Assembly: GCF_002099425.1 (NCBI RefSeq)
Contig: NW_018344262.1
Span: forward strand, 322,501-386,500
Length of the DNA: 64,000 bases
Reading direction: 5' to 3'
From: Phascolarctos cinereus
Taxonomy: Eukaryota; Chordata; Mammalia; Diprotodontia; Phascolarctidae
Under the pieces are notes generated by a model, which saw only the letters and a list, made by a program, of their open reading frames with translations, had not been told where the DNA came from and made no database searches. Below, piece after piece: positions 20,674 through 32,524 of this stretch (positions are counted from its first letter, which is position 1; the number at the start of each line of letters is the position of its first letter). Made by a program: the position numbers and the translations under genes.

Positions 20674-21398
20674 AACCTCATCATCTGGTACAACTTCAGT
20701 ATTTGGGAAGCTCTGAAGGAAAATATAGGAGAGAAGAGGTATTAGACTGCCCACCACACTGTAGGTCTACAGAGCCATTGTGCTGATTTCATTGGTGTAT
20801 GCCTACGCATGCCATCACCATGCCAGGAAACTGAATCGCTTCCATTTGAATTGTCTTAGGAAGAGTCTAAAGATCACCAGGCAGGATAAGTTACCAGACA
20901 CTGAGGTCCTGTCTCGAGATGAACCGCCAAGTATTCAAACTCTACTACAGACAGGCCAACTCTGATGGGCTGGCCACCTAGCCTGAATGTCAAATGTACA
21001 TTTGCCTAAAGGACTATTTTATAGAGAGCTCCCACAAGGCAGCAGCACTCACATGGAGGTCAGAAGAAGTGATACAAGGACATTCTCAAGATCTCTCTGA
21101 AGAACTTTGGAATCAATTGTGAGATGTGTGACACACTGGCACAGGACCGCTCAGCATGGCATACCCACATCAAAGAAGGCTCTGTGTTCTATAAGCAAAG
21201 CAGAATGGCAGTAGTTCAAAGGAAACATGGAATGTACAAATTTAGAGCCATCTCCACCCCAAATGTTTATGTGGACTATTTGTGCCCAACCTCTGTTAGA
21301 GCCTTCTGAGCTCTTTTGTTCTCATCTGCTACGGCTGGACACACTGTGCCTTGACCCCAACACAGTGATGTTATTTTGGTTTTCTTTAAGAACCAATT
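20672..21398 (+). mobile_element. RTE-like LINE, ORF2 C-terminus and 3' end
   Basis: Reads YACHHHARKLNRFHLNCLRKSLKITRQDKLPDTEVL in two 20-residue steps, then CDTLAQDRSAWHTHIKEGS and YLCPTSVRAF, the usual C-terminus of vertebrate RTE-like ORF2 (normally with a CPxCGR finger, here CPTSVR). It ends AGTGATGTTATTTTGG. It is inserted in an L2/CR1-type LINE at the codons of the RT YADD motif, with TATGCAGAT and TACGCAGAT at the two sides. Confidence 0.8.
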
Positions 21399-21450
21399 AC
21401 GCAGATGATTCTCAGATTTATTTGTCTAACCTTAACTTCTTTCCTGACCT

Positions 21451-21504
21451 CTAGTTTGAAATGTCCTATCAGCACTCAAGTGCTGAATGGACATTTCAAA
21501 CTAG
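21451..21504. repeat. 54-bp near-perfect palindrome
   Basis: Arms ctagtttgaaatgtcc (21451-21466) and ggacatttcaaactag (21489-21504) are perfect complements. The inner arms tcagcact (21469-21476) and agtgctga (21479-21486) are also perfect, with a two-base centre. It lies inside the LINE; other copies have no matching left arm. Confidence 0.92.
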
Positions 21505-22757
21505 ATGTCTCATAGATATCTTAAACTCAACATGTCCAAAAGACAACATGTCTCCCCCTCAAAAAAAATTTTCCTTTTCCTAACTTCCCTATTACTGTTG
21601 GGGATACCTCCAACCTCCCAGTCATCTAGCCTCATAACCTAGATATCACACTCACCTCCTCACATTTTTTCACCTCCCCTCCATATCCAATCAGTGGCCA
21701 AGTCCTATTGTTTCTACCTTTCTAACATCTCTTTTATATGCCCTCTTTTGTCCTCTGACACTACCACAACAATGGTGCAAGCCTTCACCCCTGTACTATT
21801 AGAATAGCTGCTGGTAGGGCTGCCTGCCACAAGGCTTTCCCTGCTCCAGTCCATCCTGCACTCAGCTCTCAAACTGATCTTCCTAAAGCGCAGGTCTGAC
21901 CATGCCATTACCACCACCACCATCCCATTCAATTAACTCCAGTGGTTTCCTATTGCCTCTAGAATCAAATATAAAATTCTCTGTTTGGCTTACAAAGCAT
22001 GGCATAACCTGGCTCCTTCCTACTTTTCCAGTCTTCTCACACTTTACAAACTGCCACATATTCTTTGATCCTCTTTGCTATTCCTCCAACTAGATACTTT
22101 ATCTCTTGACTCCAAACCTTTCCCCTGGCTGTCTCCCATGCCTGGAATGTTCTGCCTCCTCATCTCTGCTTCTTGGTGTCCTTCAAGACCCAATTACAAT
22201 CTCACCTTCTACAGGAAGCCCTTCCTGATGATCCATAATTCTAGTCCCTTCTCTTTCTTGATTATTTCCAATTTACCATATATTTATTTGTTTAGATATA
22301 TGCATACACATATACATATACATATATATTGTTCATACGTGGTTATTGGCATGTTGTGCTGCTCCCCCGCCCCTTAGACTGTGAACTCCTCGAGGGAATG
22401 GTCTATCTTTTGCCTTTCTTCATATCCCCAGCATATAGCACAATGCCTAGAACATAGCATTTAATGAATGCTTGTTGAGTAACTAATAAGTGATAGTTAG
22501 ATTGGACTGGAAAACAGGCAGTCAGTGTAGTATGATCCTATAAAGTACAGCAGGCAGGATTTGAAACTGGGCCTACTGACTAGAAATCTAGCATCCTGAC
22601 CACTACTTCAAGCCATTACCCATAGATGGAAATGCACTTTGCAAGCTGCAAAATGTTGTACATACCTGAGATGTGACACTAAGGAGGAATGAGGATGATG
22701 ATGATGTTAATGATATTGTCTCAGACCAGTGAATGCATTTGTAGATGTTAAAGGGGA

Positions 22758-25700
22758 TCCCTGGGAGATGGAGTCAAGATGGCAGAGTAAAGGCAGGGAC
22801 TTGTCTGAGCTCTTCCCCAAACCCCTCCAAATACCTTTTAAAAATGACTCTAAACAAATTCTAGAACAGCAGAAGACACAAAAAGATGGAGTGAAACAAA
22901 TTTCCAGCCCAAGACAACTCGGAAGGTCAGCAAGAAAAGTCATTGCATCTGGGTGAGAGTGGAGCACAGTCCAGTACAGGCCATGCCAGCACAGCCCCAG
23001 CCCCAGCAAACCAGGAGCAGGCCTTGGGAGTGACTGAATGAGCAGTGGCAGCAACAGTAACTGCTTCCAGAGCTCTCAGTCCACAAATGGTAAGGAGGTA
23101 GAACAACTAGTCAGAAGGAGATTACAGGGGTCTCTTTGCTAGCACTGAGGCAAGACTCTGTTGCTTTGCTCATACTTGGCTCTGGGTCACAGTCCTGGGT
23201 GGCAGTCCCAGGGTGAAGGGGAGCATTGGCACAGCAGAGCTTTCAGCCACAGTGGAAGGTGAATCCTCCTCACAGATCCAGGGCAGAAAAAAGTGCTTGT
23301 GGTCACTCACAGACCAGAGCACAGACCATGAGAGTAGTAAACACCTCTCCTTACATCATACCATCTTGGACGAACTGAAAACTTACAGGTCCCTGGAAGT
23401 ATCTCTGGAAACAGCTGCACAAAACCCCTGAAGTTCAGGACAGTGCGCCCTCCATCCTGGAAGCAGAGCCCTACTTTAACAAAGAGTTAAAAATCAACTA
23501 ATAGGCTCATTTGGGCAGATTGGGAGAGGGGATAGTCAGAAGCAAAACACTTTTGAAGAGGGTGAAAGGAGAGAGACAATAGAATAAATGGGGGGGTCAG
23601 GAATAGAATGGAGGGAGTGAGCAAACAATGGGAAAAAAAGCTCTTGACTATTGAAATTTACTTCAGTGATGAGGAAGATCAAAACACACACTCAGAAGAA
23701 GATAACAAAGTCAAAGCTCCTAAATCCAAAGCCTCCAAGAAAAATATGAATTGGTCTCAGGCCATGGAAGAGCTTAAAAAGGATTTTGAAAATTGAGTAA
23801 GAGAGGTTGAGGAAAAACTGGGAAGAAAAAATGAGAGTTTTGCAAGAAAATCAAGAGAAAGGTTTGTGGAGACATAAAAAAATACTGAAGAAAATAACAC
23901 CTTAAAAAACAGACTAGCCCAAATGGTAAAAGAGGTCCAAAAAGCCAGTGAAGAGAAGAATGCCTTAAAAAGCAGAATTGGCCAAATGAAAAGGAGGTCC
24001 AAAAGCTCACTGAAGAAAATAAATCTTTAAAAATTAGAATGGAGCAAATGGAAGTTAACGACTTTATGAGAAATCAAGAAACAATGAAATAAAATCAAAA
24101 GAATGAAAAAAATAGAAGACAATATGAAATATCTCATTGGAAAAACAACTGACATGGAAAACAGATCCAGGAGAGATCATTTTAAAATTATTGGACTACC
24201 TGAAAGCCATGATCAAAAACATAGCCTGGACATCATCTTTCAAGAAATTATCAGGGAAAACTGTCCCAATATTCTAGAACCAAAGGGTAAAACAGAAATT
24301 GAAAGAATCCACTGATCACCTCCTGATAGAGATCTCAAAATGAAAACTCCCAGGAATATTATAGCCAAATTCCAGAGCTCCCAGCTCAAGGAGAAAATAT
24401 TGCAAGCAGCCAAAAAGAAACAATTCAAGTATCATAGAGCCACATTCAGGATAACACAAGATTTAGCAGCATCTACACTAAAGGATCAGAGGGTCTGGAA
24501 TATGATATTCTGGGGGGCAAAAGAGCTAGGATTACAACCAGGATTACAACTAGGATTGCTATCCAGCAAAACTGAGTATAAGTATTCCTGATGAAAAGAC
24601 CAGAGCTGAATAGAAAATATGACTTTCAAATACAAGACTCAAAAAAAGCATAAAAAGGGAAATAGAAAAGGGAAATCATAAGGGGCTTAATAAGGTTAAA
24701 TTGTTTACATTCCTAAATGGGAAGATGATATTTGTAATTCATAACACCTTTCTCATTATTAGGGTAGTTAGAAGGAGTATGTATAGACATAGGGCACAGG
24801 TATGAGTTGAATATGAAGGGATGATATGTAAAAAATAAAATTAAAGTGTGAGAGAGAAATGTAATGGGAGAAAAAGAAAGGGAGAGGTAAAATGGGGTAA
24901 ATTATCTCACATAAAAGAGGCAAGAAGAAGCTTTTATAGTGGAGGGGAAGAGGGTGAAGGTGAGGGGGAGTGAGCGAACCTTACTCTCATCAGAATTGGC
25001 TCAAAGAGGGAATAACATACACACTCAATAGGGTATAGAAATCTATCTTATCCTACAGGAAAGTAGGAGGGGAAGGGGATAAGGGGGGGGGGTGATAGAA
25101 GGGAGAGCAGATTGGGAGAGGGGGTAGCCAGAAGCAAAACACTTTTGAAGAGGGACAGGGTGAAAGGAGAGAGAGACAACAGAATAAATGGGGGCAGGAA
25201 TAGGATGGAGGTAAATGCAATTAATAATAGCAACTGTGGAAAAAATTTTGAAGCAGGTTTCTCTGATAAAGGCCTCATTTCTCAAATGTAAAGAGAACTA
25301 AGTCAAATTTATGAAAATAAAAGCCATTCCCCAATTGATAAATGATCAAAAGATATGATCAGTTTTCAGATGAAGTAATCAAGGCTATCTATAGCCACAT
25401 GAAAAATATACTGTAACTCACTATTGATTGGAGAAATGCAAATTAAAACAATTCTGAGGTACTACCTCATACCTATTAGATTGGCTAATAAGACAGAAAA
25501 GGTAAATGACAAATGTTGGAGTGGATGTGAGAAAAATGAGACATTAATGCACTGTTGGTGGAGTTGTGAAATGATTCAACCATTCTGTAGAGAAATTTGA
25601 AATTATGCCCAAAGGGCTATAAAAATGTACATACCCTTTGACCTAGCAGTACCACTACTGGGTCTGTATCCCAAAAGAGATTAAAAAAAAAAAGGAAAGG

Positions 25701-26475
25701 GACCTATGTGTACAAAAATATTTATAGCAGCTCTTTTCTGGGAACAAAGAATTGGAAATTGAGGGGATGCCTATCAATTGGGGAACGGCTAAACAAGTAA
25801 TAGTATGTGATTATGATGGAATACTATTGTATTATAAGAAATGATGAGCAGGGTGCTCTCAGAAAAACCTGGAAAGGCTTTCATAGGATGATGCAAAGTG
25901 AAATGTACAGTGTACAAAGTAACAGCAATATTCTAAGATGATAGGCCATGAATGACTTAGCTATTCTCAGCAGTACAATAATCCAAGACAACTCTGAAGG
26001 ACCTAGGATGAAAAATGCCATCCAACCCCAGAGAAAGAACTGTTGGTATCTGAATACAGATGGAAGCATGCTTTTTTATTTAATTTTTCTTATTTTATTT
26101 TATTTTTAGGCAATTGGGGTTAAGTGACTTGCCCAGGGTCTCACAGCTAGTAAGTGTCAAGTGTTTGGTCTGAGATCAAATTTGAACTCAGGTCCTCCTG
26201 ACTCCAGAGCCAGTGCTCTATCAACTGCGCCACCTAGCCGCCCCTTATTTTATTTTTCTTGAGGTTTTTTTTTCTATTTTCTATCACAACATGACTATTA
26301 CAGATATGTTTTGCATGATAACACATATATAACCTATATCGAATTGCTTGCTTTCTCAATGTTGGGGCAGGGAGTAAGGGAGAGAATTTGAAACTCAAAG
26401 TTTTAAAAACAAACATTAAACATTGTTTTTATATGTAACTGGGGGACACTAACACTAAACAAAAAAAATTTTTAA
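22758..26475 (+). mobile_element. Half-L1 (HAL1-like) element, apparently 5'-complete, with ORF2 remnant
   Basis: The 5' end (GGGAGATGGAGTCAAGATGG) resembles an L1 5' terminus. ORF1 text spans about 23608-24600: DEEDQNTHSEED, a Lys/Glu-rich coiled-coil region, MENRSRRDHFKIIGLPESHD (RRM-like) and AKFQSSQLKEKILQAAKKKQ (C-terminal domain), with several stops and frame changes. ORF1 is followed by about 600 noncoding bases, then directly by only the last part of ORF2 (from AAGGCCTCATTTCTCAAA at ~25268 to about 25960) and the 3' UTR. The endonuclease and RT domains are absent. A SINE sits in the 3' UTR. Confidence 0.85.
26108..26243 (-). mobile_element. tRNA-derived marsupial SINE, antisense, in an L1 3' UTR
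   Basis: AGGCAATTGGGGTTAAGTGAC through GGTCTCACAGCTAGTAAG to CGCCACCTAGCCGCCCC. A TTATTTTATTTTT motif is repeated on both sides. Confidence 0.9.
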
Positions 26476-26739
26476 GAGCATACCAAGAAAAGGGGGGGGG
26501 TGAATCCCCACCCAGAGCCACAGAAACAACTGGAAAAAGGGAAGCTGGCTCCCAAGATGAAAGGAATCTGGAGCTATTTAATGCCAAGAAGAGGAGGCTT
26601 ATTTCAAGAGTAGGAAGACTTCTCTAGGAAGGGGACCCTAAGCAACCTGAGGACATGTGTCCCTCAACTAAACAAGAAGCTTCTGTTAAAGCAAGAAAAA
26701 ATTGTCCAAGGTCAGAAAGAATGCTCATGCCCTATACGA

Positions 26740-26928
26740 CAGAGGTTGTTAACTTGGGCTCTGTGATCATTTAAAAAAAAAATTAATAACTATATCTCAC
26801 ATAACTGTTTTCCTTTGTGATCCTATATATTTTATTTTATGGATTTTAAAAAATTCTTCTGAGAAAGGGTCTATGGGCTTCAGCAGACCCCAGAGGGGTC
26901 CATGGCACAAAAAAGTTCTGAATGTCTG
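26740..26928. mobile_element. Candidate hAT-type nonautonomous transposon
   Basis: Begins CAGAGGTTGTTAACTTGGG and ends with GGCACAAAAAAGTTCTGAATGTCTG, with an AT-rich middle and CTGAGAAAGGGTCTATGGGC. The layout fits an old MER-type repeat. The 8-base flanks agree only in part. Confidence 0.55.
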
Positions 26929-27695
26929 CCCTAGGAGGTAACATGGGAACAGATGATTAAGAGAGGGGAGGCTACCTCTGTTCTGCTTGGTTTAGCCAGT
27001 CATCTGCCTGAAGGCAAGGGACTGGGTCAGATGAGCTTTCCAGGTCTCTTCAGGCTCTAAGACTCATTTTATTTTATGTGTGTAAGGCCCATTTCCTCAG
27101 CTAGATTCCAAGCTCCTTGAGATCACAGACTATGTGTCCCCCACAGAACAACTGAGTATAGGGATGGACATACCTTAGGCACTCAAAAAAGATCTATGGA
27201 TACTATCAACTTCTTGTAAATGTGTGCTCTTGAGTCATCTGTCTCCACTGTTGTCCTCCTCTGGTGCCTTCTCAGTCCTACCGAGCTAGGAAGGCTTGGA
27301 GTCTGGGCCCATCAATGGATAGCATGTATAGTGGACAAGGACAAGCCCTTGCTGGTTACACATAGGCCATGGGATAATATATTTTCCAGCCACAGCAACC
27401 CTGAAAAACCATCTACCGATTCAGGAAGAGCTCATGATCTTCATTGGCACAGGTTTGCCAGTGCTTATGCAATCCAGACCCATAAAGGCTTGAAATCCTA
27501 AAGTCACTCATCCCCACCCAGCCACCACGGTACCACATATCTTGGCGTCTGGGCAGATATGTTTAGTGGTCTCTCTGCAGCCAAGGCATTTATTGAATCT
27601 TAAGGTTGAACTCCGTGACAATGTTGGTGATGACCCTTACACTTGAGGCTCCCGTTCCTTGGGAAGGTATTGTCATTGGGTAGAGAGACGGGTAG
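26929..27695. other. No recognised gene; one unexplained open frame
   Basis: An open frame at 27220-27501 on the plus strand (93 codons) matches nothing I recognise and has no splice or start context. The rest looks unique. Confidence 0.5.
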
Positions 27696-27696
27696 G

Positions 27697-27946
27697 AGGC
27701 AGCTAGATGGCTCAGTGGATAGAGCACTAGGCCTGGAGTCAGGAAGACTTGAATTCAAATCTGACCTAGATATTTACTAGCCATGTGACCTTGGGCAAGT
27801 CACTTAACCTCTGTTTGCCTTAATCCACTGGAGAAGGAAATAGCAAACCGCTCTACTATCTGCTAAGAAAACCCCATGGACAGTATGGTCCTGGGTTAGG
27901 AAGAATTGAACATGACTGCATGACTGAGCAACGGGGGGGGGGGGGG
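27697..27946 (+). mobile_element. tRNA-derived marsupial SINE (long form)
   Basis: GGCAGCTAGATGGCTCAGTGG, GAATTCAAATCTGACC, GAGAAGGAAATAGCAAACCGC and a tail ending in a 14-base G run. Confidence 0.85.
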
Positions 27947-28339
27947 AATGAGCAGATCTCATGATGAACATGAGCTCATGCCCTTTGCAGAGAAGAGTCT
28001 GGGTGAACCCTGTCTCCACCCCAATCTAATTCATTTTTTCCACAAAGCCTAAAAGACAAATTTAATCCAATATCCAACTCCATAAGCTCTGCCTCTAAAG
28101 CAAAACAAAAACTAATCTCCTTTATTTAACACATGCTGTGGTCTCAGCCTCAGAATGTCAGAGCTGGCAAAAACCTTATGATGTGGAACCAAACCAATCC
28201 TGTCTCTTTTTAAAGGTTTTCTTGATGATCTTTCTATTACATTCTCTGAACATTCCCCCTTCTACCATAGAGTCCCCCTTTTCAATAAAGAGTTAAGAAA
28301 AATAATTTAAGTAGAACAAATCACCACATTGGCCATGTC

Positions 28340-28544
28340 CAGGGATGGGGAACCTGTGGTCTCAAGGCCACATGTGGCCCTCTAGGTCCTCAAGTGTGGC
28401 CCTTTGACTGAATCCAACCTTCACAGAACAAATTCTCCTTCATAAAAGGATTTGTTCTGTAAAACTTGGACTCAGCCAAAAGGGCGGCACCCAAGGACCT
28501 AGAAGGCCACATGTGGCCTCGAGGCCACAGGTTCCCCACCCCTG
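28340..28544. mobile_element. Palindromic hAT-type MITE, 8-bp TSD
   Basis: A 205-base element with termini CAGGGATGGGGAACC and GGTTCCCCACCCCTG and an almost palindromic body (CCACATGTGGCCCTCTAGG on the left, CCTAGAAGGCCACATGTGG on the right). Its perfect 8-base duplication gccatgtc (28332-28339 and 28545-28552) is the hAT length. No transposase. Confidence 0.92.
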
Positions 28545-28689
28545 GCCATGTCTGACAATGTTAGCCCTATAGTTCACCTCCTTTTTACCCACAGGTAGGA
28601 AGAATACATGCTTTATTGTTAGTCCTCTGAGGCAAGACAGGCAGAGGTCGGAGGTCGGATGTCCTTCAGTGTTGTTTCCTTTCCATTAT

Positions 28690-29110
28690 TTTGGTTGTTG
28701 GATAAATCAGTCTGATCCTGCACTTCCCTCTGCATTAGCTCATATGTCTTCCCATGCTTCTCTGAAAGCTTCATATTCATCATTTCCTGCAAGTCACTGA
28801 TATCCTACTATATTCATATACCACAATGTGCTGATCCATTCCTCAATCCATAGATTGAGCACTCAACTCACTTTGCTTCCAATTATTTCCTACCACAAAA
28901 AAAGTGCTGCTGTAATGCCCCCTTGGCATTTATGCCTAGCAAAAAAGGTCTCTGGGTCAAAGGATTTGGAAATTTTGGTCACTTTCTAAAAATAATTTCT
29001 AACTGCTTTGGCCCAATTCTCAGCTCCACCAACAGTGCATTAGTGTATCTATTCACAATCCTTGCAACACTAAGTATTTTCATCTTTTGTCATTGCTGCC
29101 AATCTGATGG
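28690..29110 (-). mobile_element. Old L1-type LINE fragment, antisense
   Basis: CATTCCTCAATCCATAGATTG, AAAAAGTGCTGCTGTAAT, GGTCTCTGGGTCAAAGG and CAGCTCCACCAACAGTGCATT are the reverse of the L1 ORF2 end, in order but diverged. Confidence 0.75.
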
Positions 29111-29219
29111 CCAACTCCTTCATTTTACAGAGGAGGAAAGTGAAGCACAAAAGACTCATATACTTGTCCAAGGTCACATCCAAGTTCATTTTCTCTTCAG
29201 TGCTTTTCCCCTCCCCCAC

Positions 29220-30030
29220 CCCCACCCCCAAGCTGTAAGCTAGTTAATGAGAAGTGCTCCAAATCAGCTCACTTCAGAGAGGGATGGAGGAACACCATCT
29301 CTTCCCCTCTCTGAGCTCCCCCCCCACCTTCTGTTCAGTTATAGGCACAGAGCCTGATGAAAAGTGACACCTAGCCACCAGTGATTCTTTAATCCTCCTT
29401 GGGATGTCCAGTTCACTCTGGGCTAGTCAGATTAAAGACAACTCCAAATTGTAATCCCCTGGCCTGGCAGGAGGGGGATGAGGGTCTTCCCTGGCTTGCT
29501 GGATAGCAGGAAGAAGGAGGCTGTTTTCAGGCAGATGGTGAGAGTGACAGGGCAGAATAGGCCAGAGGGTAACATGGCTGTCATCTTCTCTGCATTCAGG
29601 AGACAAAAGTAGCTATCCCCCCAAAATAGGGAGAAGCCAGAAAGATCATTCCTAAACTCAGAAAAAGTACTTGGCTGAAATGGGAAGCTAAACATAGAGA
29701 GATCTGTAGAGAATTGAATTGCAGGTATAAGTGCAGGGTTGTGCTGTTAAACACTTAACAACCAGCTCTCTTTTTAAAAAGTGCATTAACATACTTCTAA
29801 GTTTAATTTTCATCATCTCTGTCACTTTCTTAAGTTTAGACAATCAACAACAATAAATCAAGCTCTGATTTGTAGTGTCTGTCAATTTCCAAGGTGTAAA
29901 CGATCACACCAAAAATTTAACTATTGGCTCTCCTAAACTGATAAGAGCTGGTTCTACCCTACTCCTGGATAAGGGTCTCAGTCCTGGGGAAGGAGGAGTG
30001 AGGAGATATGCTAGTTATTAAACTATTATT
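29220..30030. other. No recognised feature
   Basis: Apparently unique sequence. No gene or repeat identified. Confidence 0.5.
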
Positions 30031-30260
30031 ATTAAACTATGCTGACCTTCTGACCCAGTGATATTAACAGTAGATCTATATCCCAAAGAGAGCAAAGAAA
30101 GAGGAAAAGAACCTGTATGTACAAAAATAGTTACTGTAGCTCTTTTGGGGGGGAGAATAGAACTGGAAACTAAGGTGGGTACCCAGCTATTGAGAAATGA
30201 CTTAAATTATGACATGTAGTGTAATGGAATATTATTAGGTCATTCGAAATGACAAAATGC
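30030..30260 (+). mobile_element. Old L1 ORF2 C-terminal fragment
   Basis: CTGACCCAGTGATATTAACAG, ATCCCAAAGAGAGCAAAG, GTACAAAAATAGTTACTGTAG and AATGGAATATTATTAGG track the L1 ORF2 end. Confidence 0.75.
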
Positions 30261-30692
30261 ACCCCCAACATGTGTTAATTTGTAAATTATATACATATAT
30301 ATAACCTACTATACTAAGAATATTTTACATTATGCAAGGTGCATTGCTCATATAAGACGTGTGTATCTACATGGATATTAAACATATAGATAGGCATTTC
30401 TACAATCTTGCTCACCCCTCTCTAAGGGAGACTGTGAGTCCTTCTTTAAGGAGAGAATGAAAAGGGATCACAAGGCTGGCCACTCTGTTGTGTGAGGGAG
30501 AAGGGTACTAGAGTACAATTATATCTCTCTGTCTAATGGTAACATTCAAAATCTCAATCTTCCTAAGGGCCATTATCTGCCACCTCCTTAAATTATAGAG
30601 CCCGCTGCTTTCAGTTAGTTCCCTTTCAAAGATTCATGGTGACAGTCTCACCTTTCCATCCCCCTCTTTTTGGAGCCCATGAGGCTCTAAGG

Positions 30693-30895
30693 CAGGGGTG
30701 AGGAACCTCTGGCCTCGAGGCCACATGTGGCTCTCTAGGTCCTTGGGTACAGCCTTTTGACTGAGTCCAACTTTTACAGAACAAATCCTTTTATGAAGGG
30801 GATTTGTTCTGTGAAGTTTGTATTCAGTCAAAGGGCGGCACTTGAGGACCTAGAGGGTCACATGTGGCCTTGAGGCCATGGGTTCCCCACCCCTG
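30693..30895. mobile_element. Palindromic hAT-type MITE, second copy
   Basis: Same family as 28340-28544: CAGGGGTGAGGAACC to GGTTCCCCACCCCTG, 203 bases. The flanks ctctaagg (30685-30692) and ctgtaagg (30896-30903) agree at 7 of 8 bases. Confidence 0.9.
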
Positions 30896-31025
30896 CTGTA
30901 AGGGTTGGGACATGCCCTTCTAATGTCTTTCAAGAACAGAATTTTAATATACTATCCTTGAATAATGGCATGCTGCAAATCTATTTCTATGGTTTCCATT
31001 TGTTTAATGTTATAACTTGATAGAA

Positions 31026-31281
31026 GGCAGCTAGGTGGCACTGCAGTGGATACAGCTCCGGGGCCTGGGGTAGGGAAGAATTGAGTTCAAATGTGAACTC
31101 AGACACTTACTAGCTATGTGACCCTGGGAAAGTCATTTAACCTTGTTTGCCTCAGTTTCCTCATCTGTAAAATGAGCTGGAAAAGGAAATGGCAAATCAC
31201 TCCAGTATCTTTGCCAAGAAAATTCCAAATGGGGTCACAAAGAGTCAGACTTGACTGAAAACGACTGAATAACAACAAATA
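31026..31281 (+). mobile_element. tRNA-derived marsupial SINE (long form)
   Basis: GGCAGCTAGGTGGCACTGCAG, GAGTTCAAATGTGAAC, GCCTCAGTTTCCTCATCTG, CCAAATGGGGTCACAAAGAG and a (CAA)n tail. A short TTGATA is present on both sides. Confidence 0.88.
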
Positions 31282-31289
31282 ATTTGATA

Positions 31290-32425
31290 AAATATTGTCT
31301 GTCTAAAATTGTTAACAGACATTTCTCCAAAAAGTTTTTCAAATCCTTCTTATCTCAATGGAACCAAAAACCTTCTCAAACCTCTTTACAACACTCTAAA
31401 TCCTTGATTTTCAAACCCTGAATTCACAGTGTAAACAGACTCTTTCTTCAACATTCCATCCATTCTCCTCTTATCTCTACTTAAATCTTCTCTCTTGCCT
31501 TCTTGACTTTAATAAAAGCCTACCAACTTCAAAACTGACCTTTCTCTTTACACTTATTCCTCACTTCAATTTATCCTCAATACTTTCTTAAGTCTATATC
31601 CTCTTATTTCTCAATGATGTTCTAGTCCAACATTCCACTGAATCCCTCCTGTAAAGATTTCCTTATATAATACCAATTGTTTGCTATACTTTTACTTCTG
31701 GAGTTGCATAGTCTATTTCAATTTAGGTGACTTTGCTACTAATTTACCTAAACAACTAAATTCTGTTGAATTATTTCAAACTAGCTCCAGTTCTGCTTAT
31801 TCTCTAGTAGGTGAAATCACCTTCTAGTGGAACAAAATGCCACTATCACCCTCCAGGAAGGGGAGAGAAAGAGAGAGCAATATGTGCCATTTGTCTGTAA
31901 TCTTGATCCTACCTGTAAAATTCCAAAAATCCACTAAGATATTTTAGCAGTTACAAAAACCTTTAAACCATAATTTGGAAATTTATAGTAAAGTTGTTAC
32001 ATTTCAATTACAATTTTTAGTTTCTAATTAGTTTATAATGCCATAAATTTCTACGAACTGGGAAAAAAAGATTTCCCTTCTTTTCTTGTCTGTCTTTATC
32101 TTGGCAATCTCCAACCTGGCCAAAATTATGAAAGCAGAGAGAAAGAAAGAATCTCACAGTTCTAAACAAAAAATCAGTGAGAGTTAAGTCCCTGCTTAAT
32201 AGCTCTTGCTTGGAGAGCTGTTTTAGGTATGAGACTTCACTGGTCTTCCTCACCCATCTAAGCTCCTTTTCTGTTCTGTCTCCTGGCAGTTTTTATCAGT
32301 GATCAGGAATTCCCCTTCAAAGTTCTCTAAGATAAACAAGACCTTGTGGGCACTAGAGAACTTCTGAAATGGAAGCTCCATCAAAACCCATAATATTAAT
32401 AAACGATAAATGATAATCCACAGGA
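31290..32425. other. No recognised feature
   Basis: AT-rich, apparently unique sequence. The open frames here are short and unlike any protein I know. Confidence 0.5.
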
Positions 32426-32524
32426 GAAAACATGCAAACAAATATATTCAAAGCAAGCTATATACAGGATAAATAGGAAATAACTAACAGAGGGAATGCA
32501 TAGGAATTATCAAGGGTTGGAGAA

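Larger units (their letters stand above)
20040..22465 (+). mobile_element. L2/CR1-type LINE, split by an RTE piece
   Basis: The same family as the antisense copy next to it, read in sense: SLTKNTLFKVTNNLFIARS-like RT text at 20290-20590, then after an insertion [18 protein letters not shown], the C-terminal part and a 3' end (CTGGAATGTTCTGCC, CACAATGCCTAGAACATAGC). The RT frame has several breaks. Confidence 0.85.

Noticed and set aside
18168-22465. RT-containing open frames read as a host gene
   Set aside because: The LDLSAAFD and YADD text, breaks and flanking LINE 3' ends show they are L2/CR1-type retrotransposon relics.
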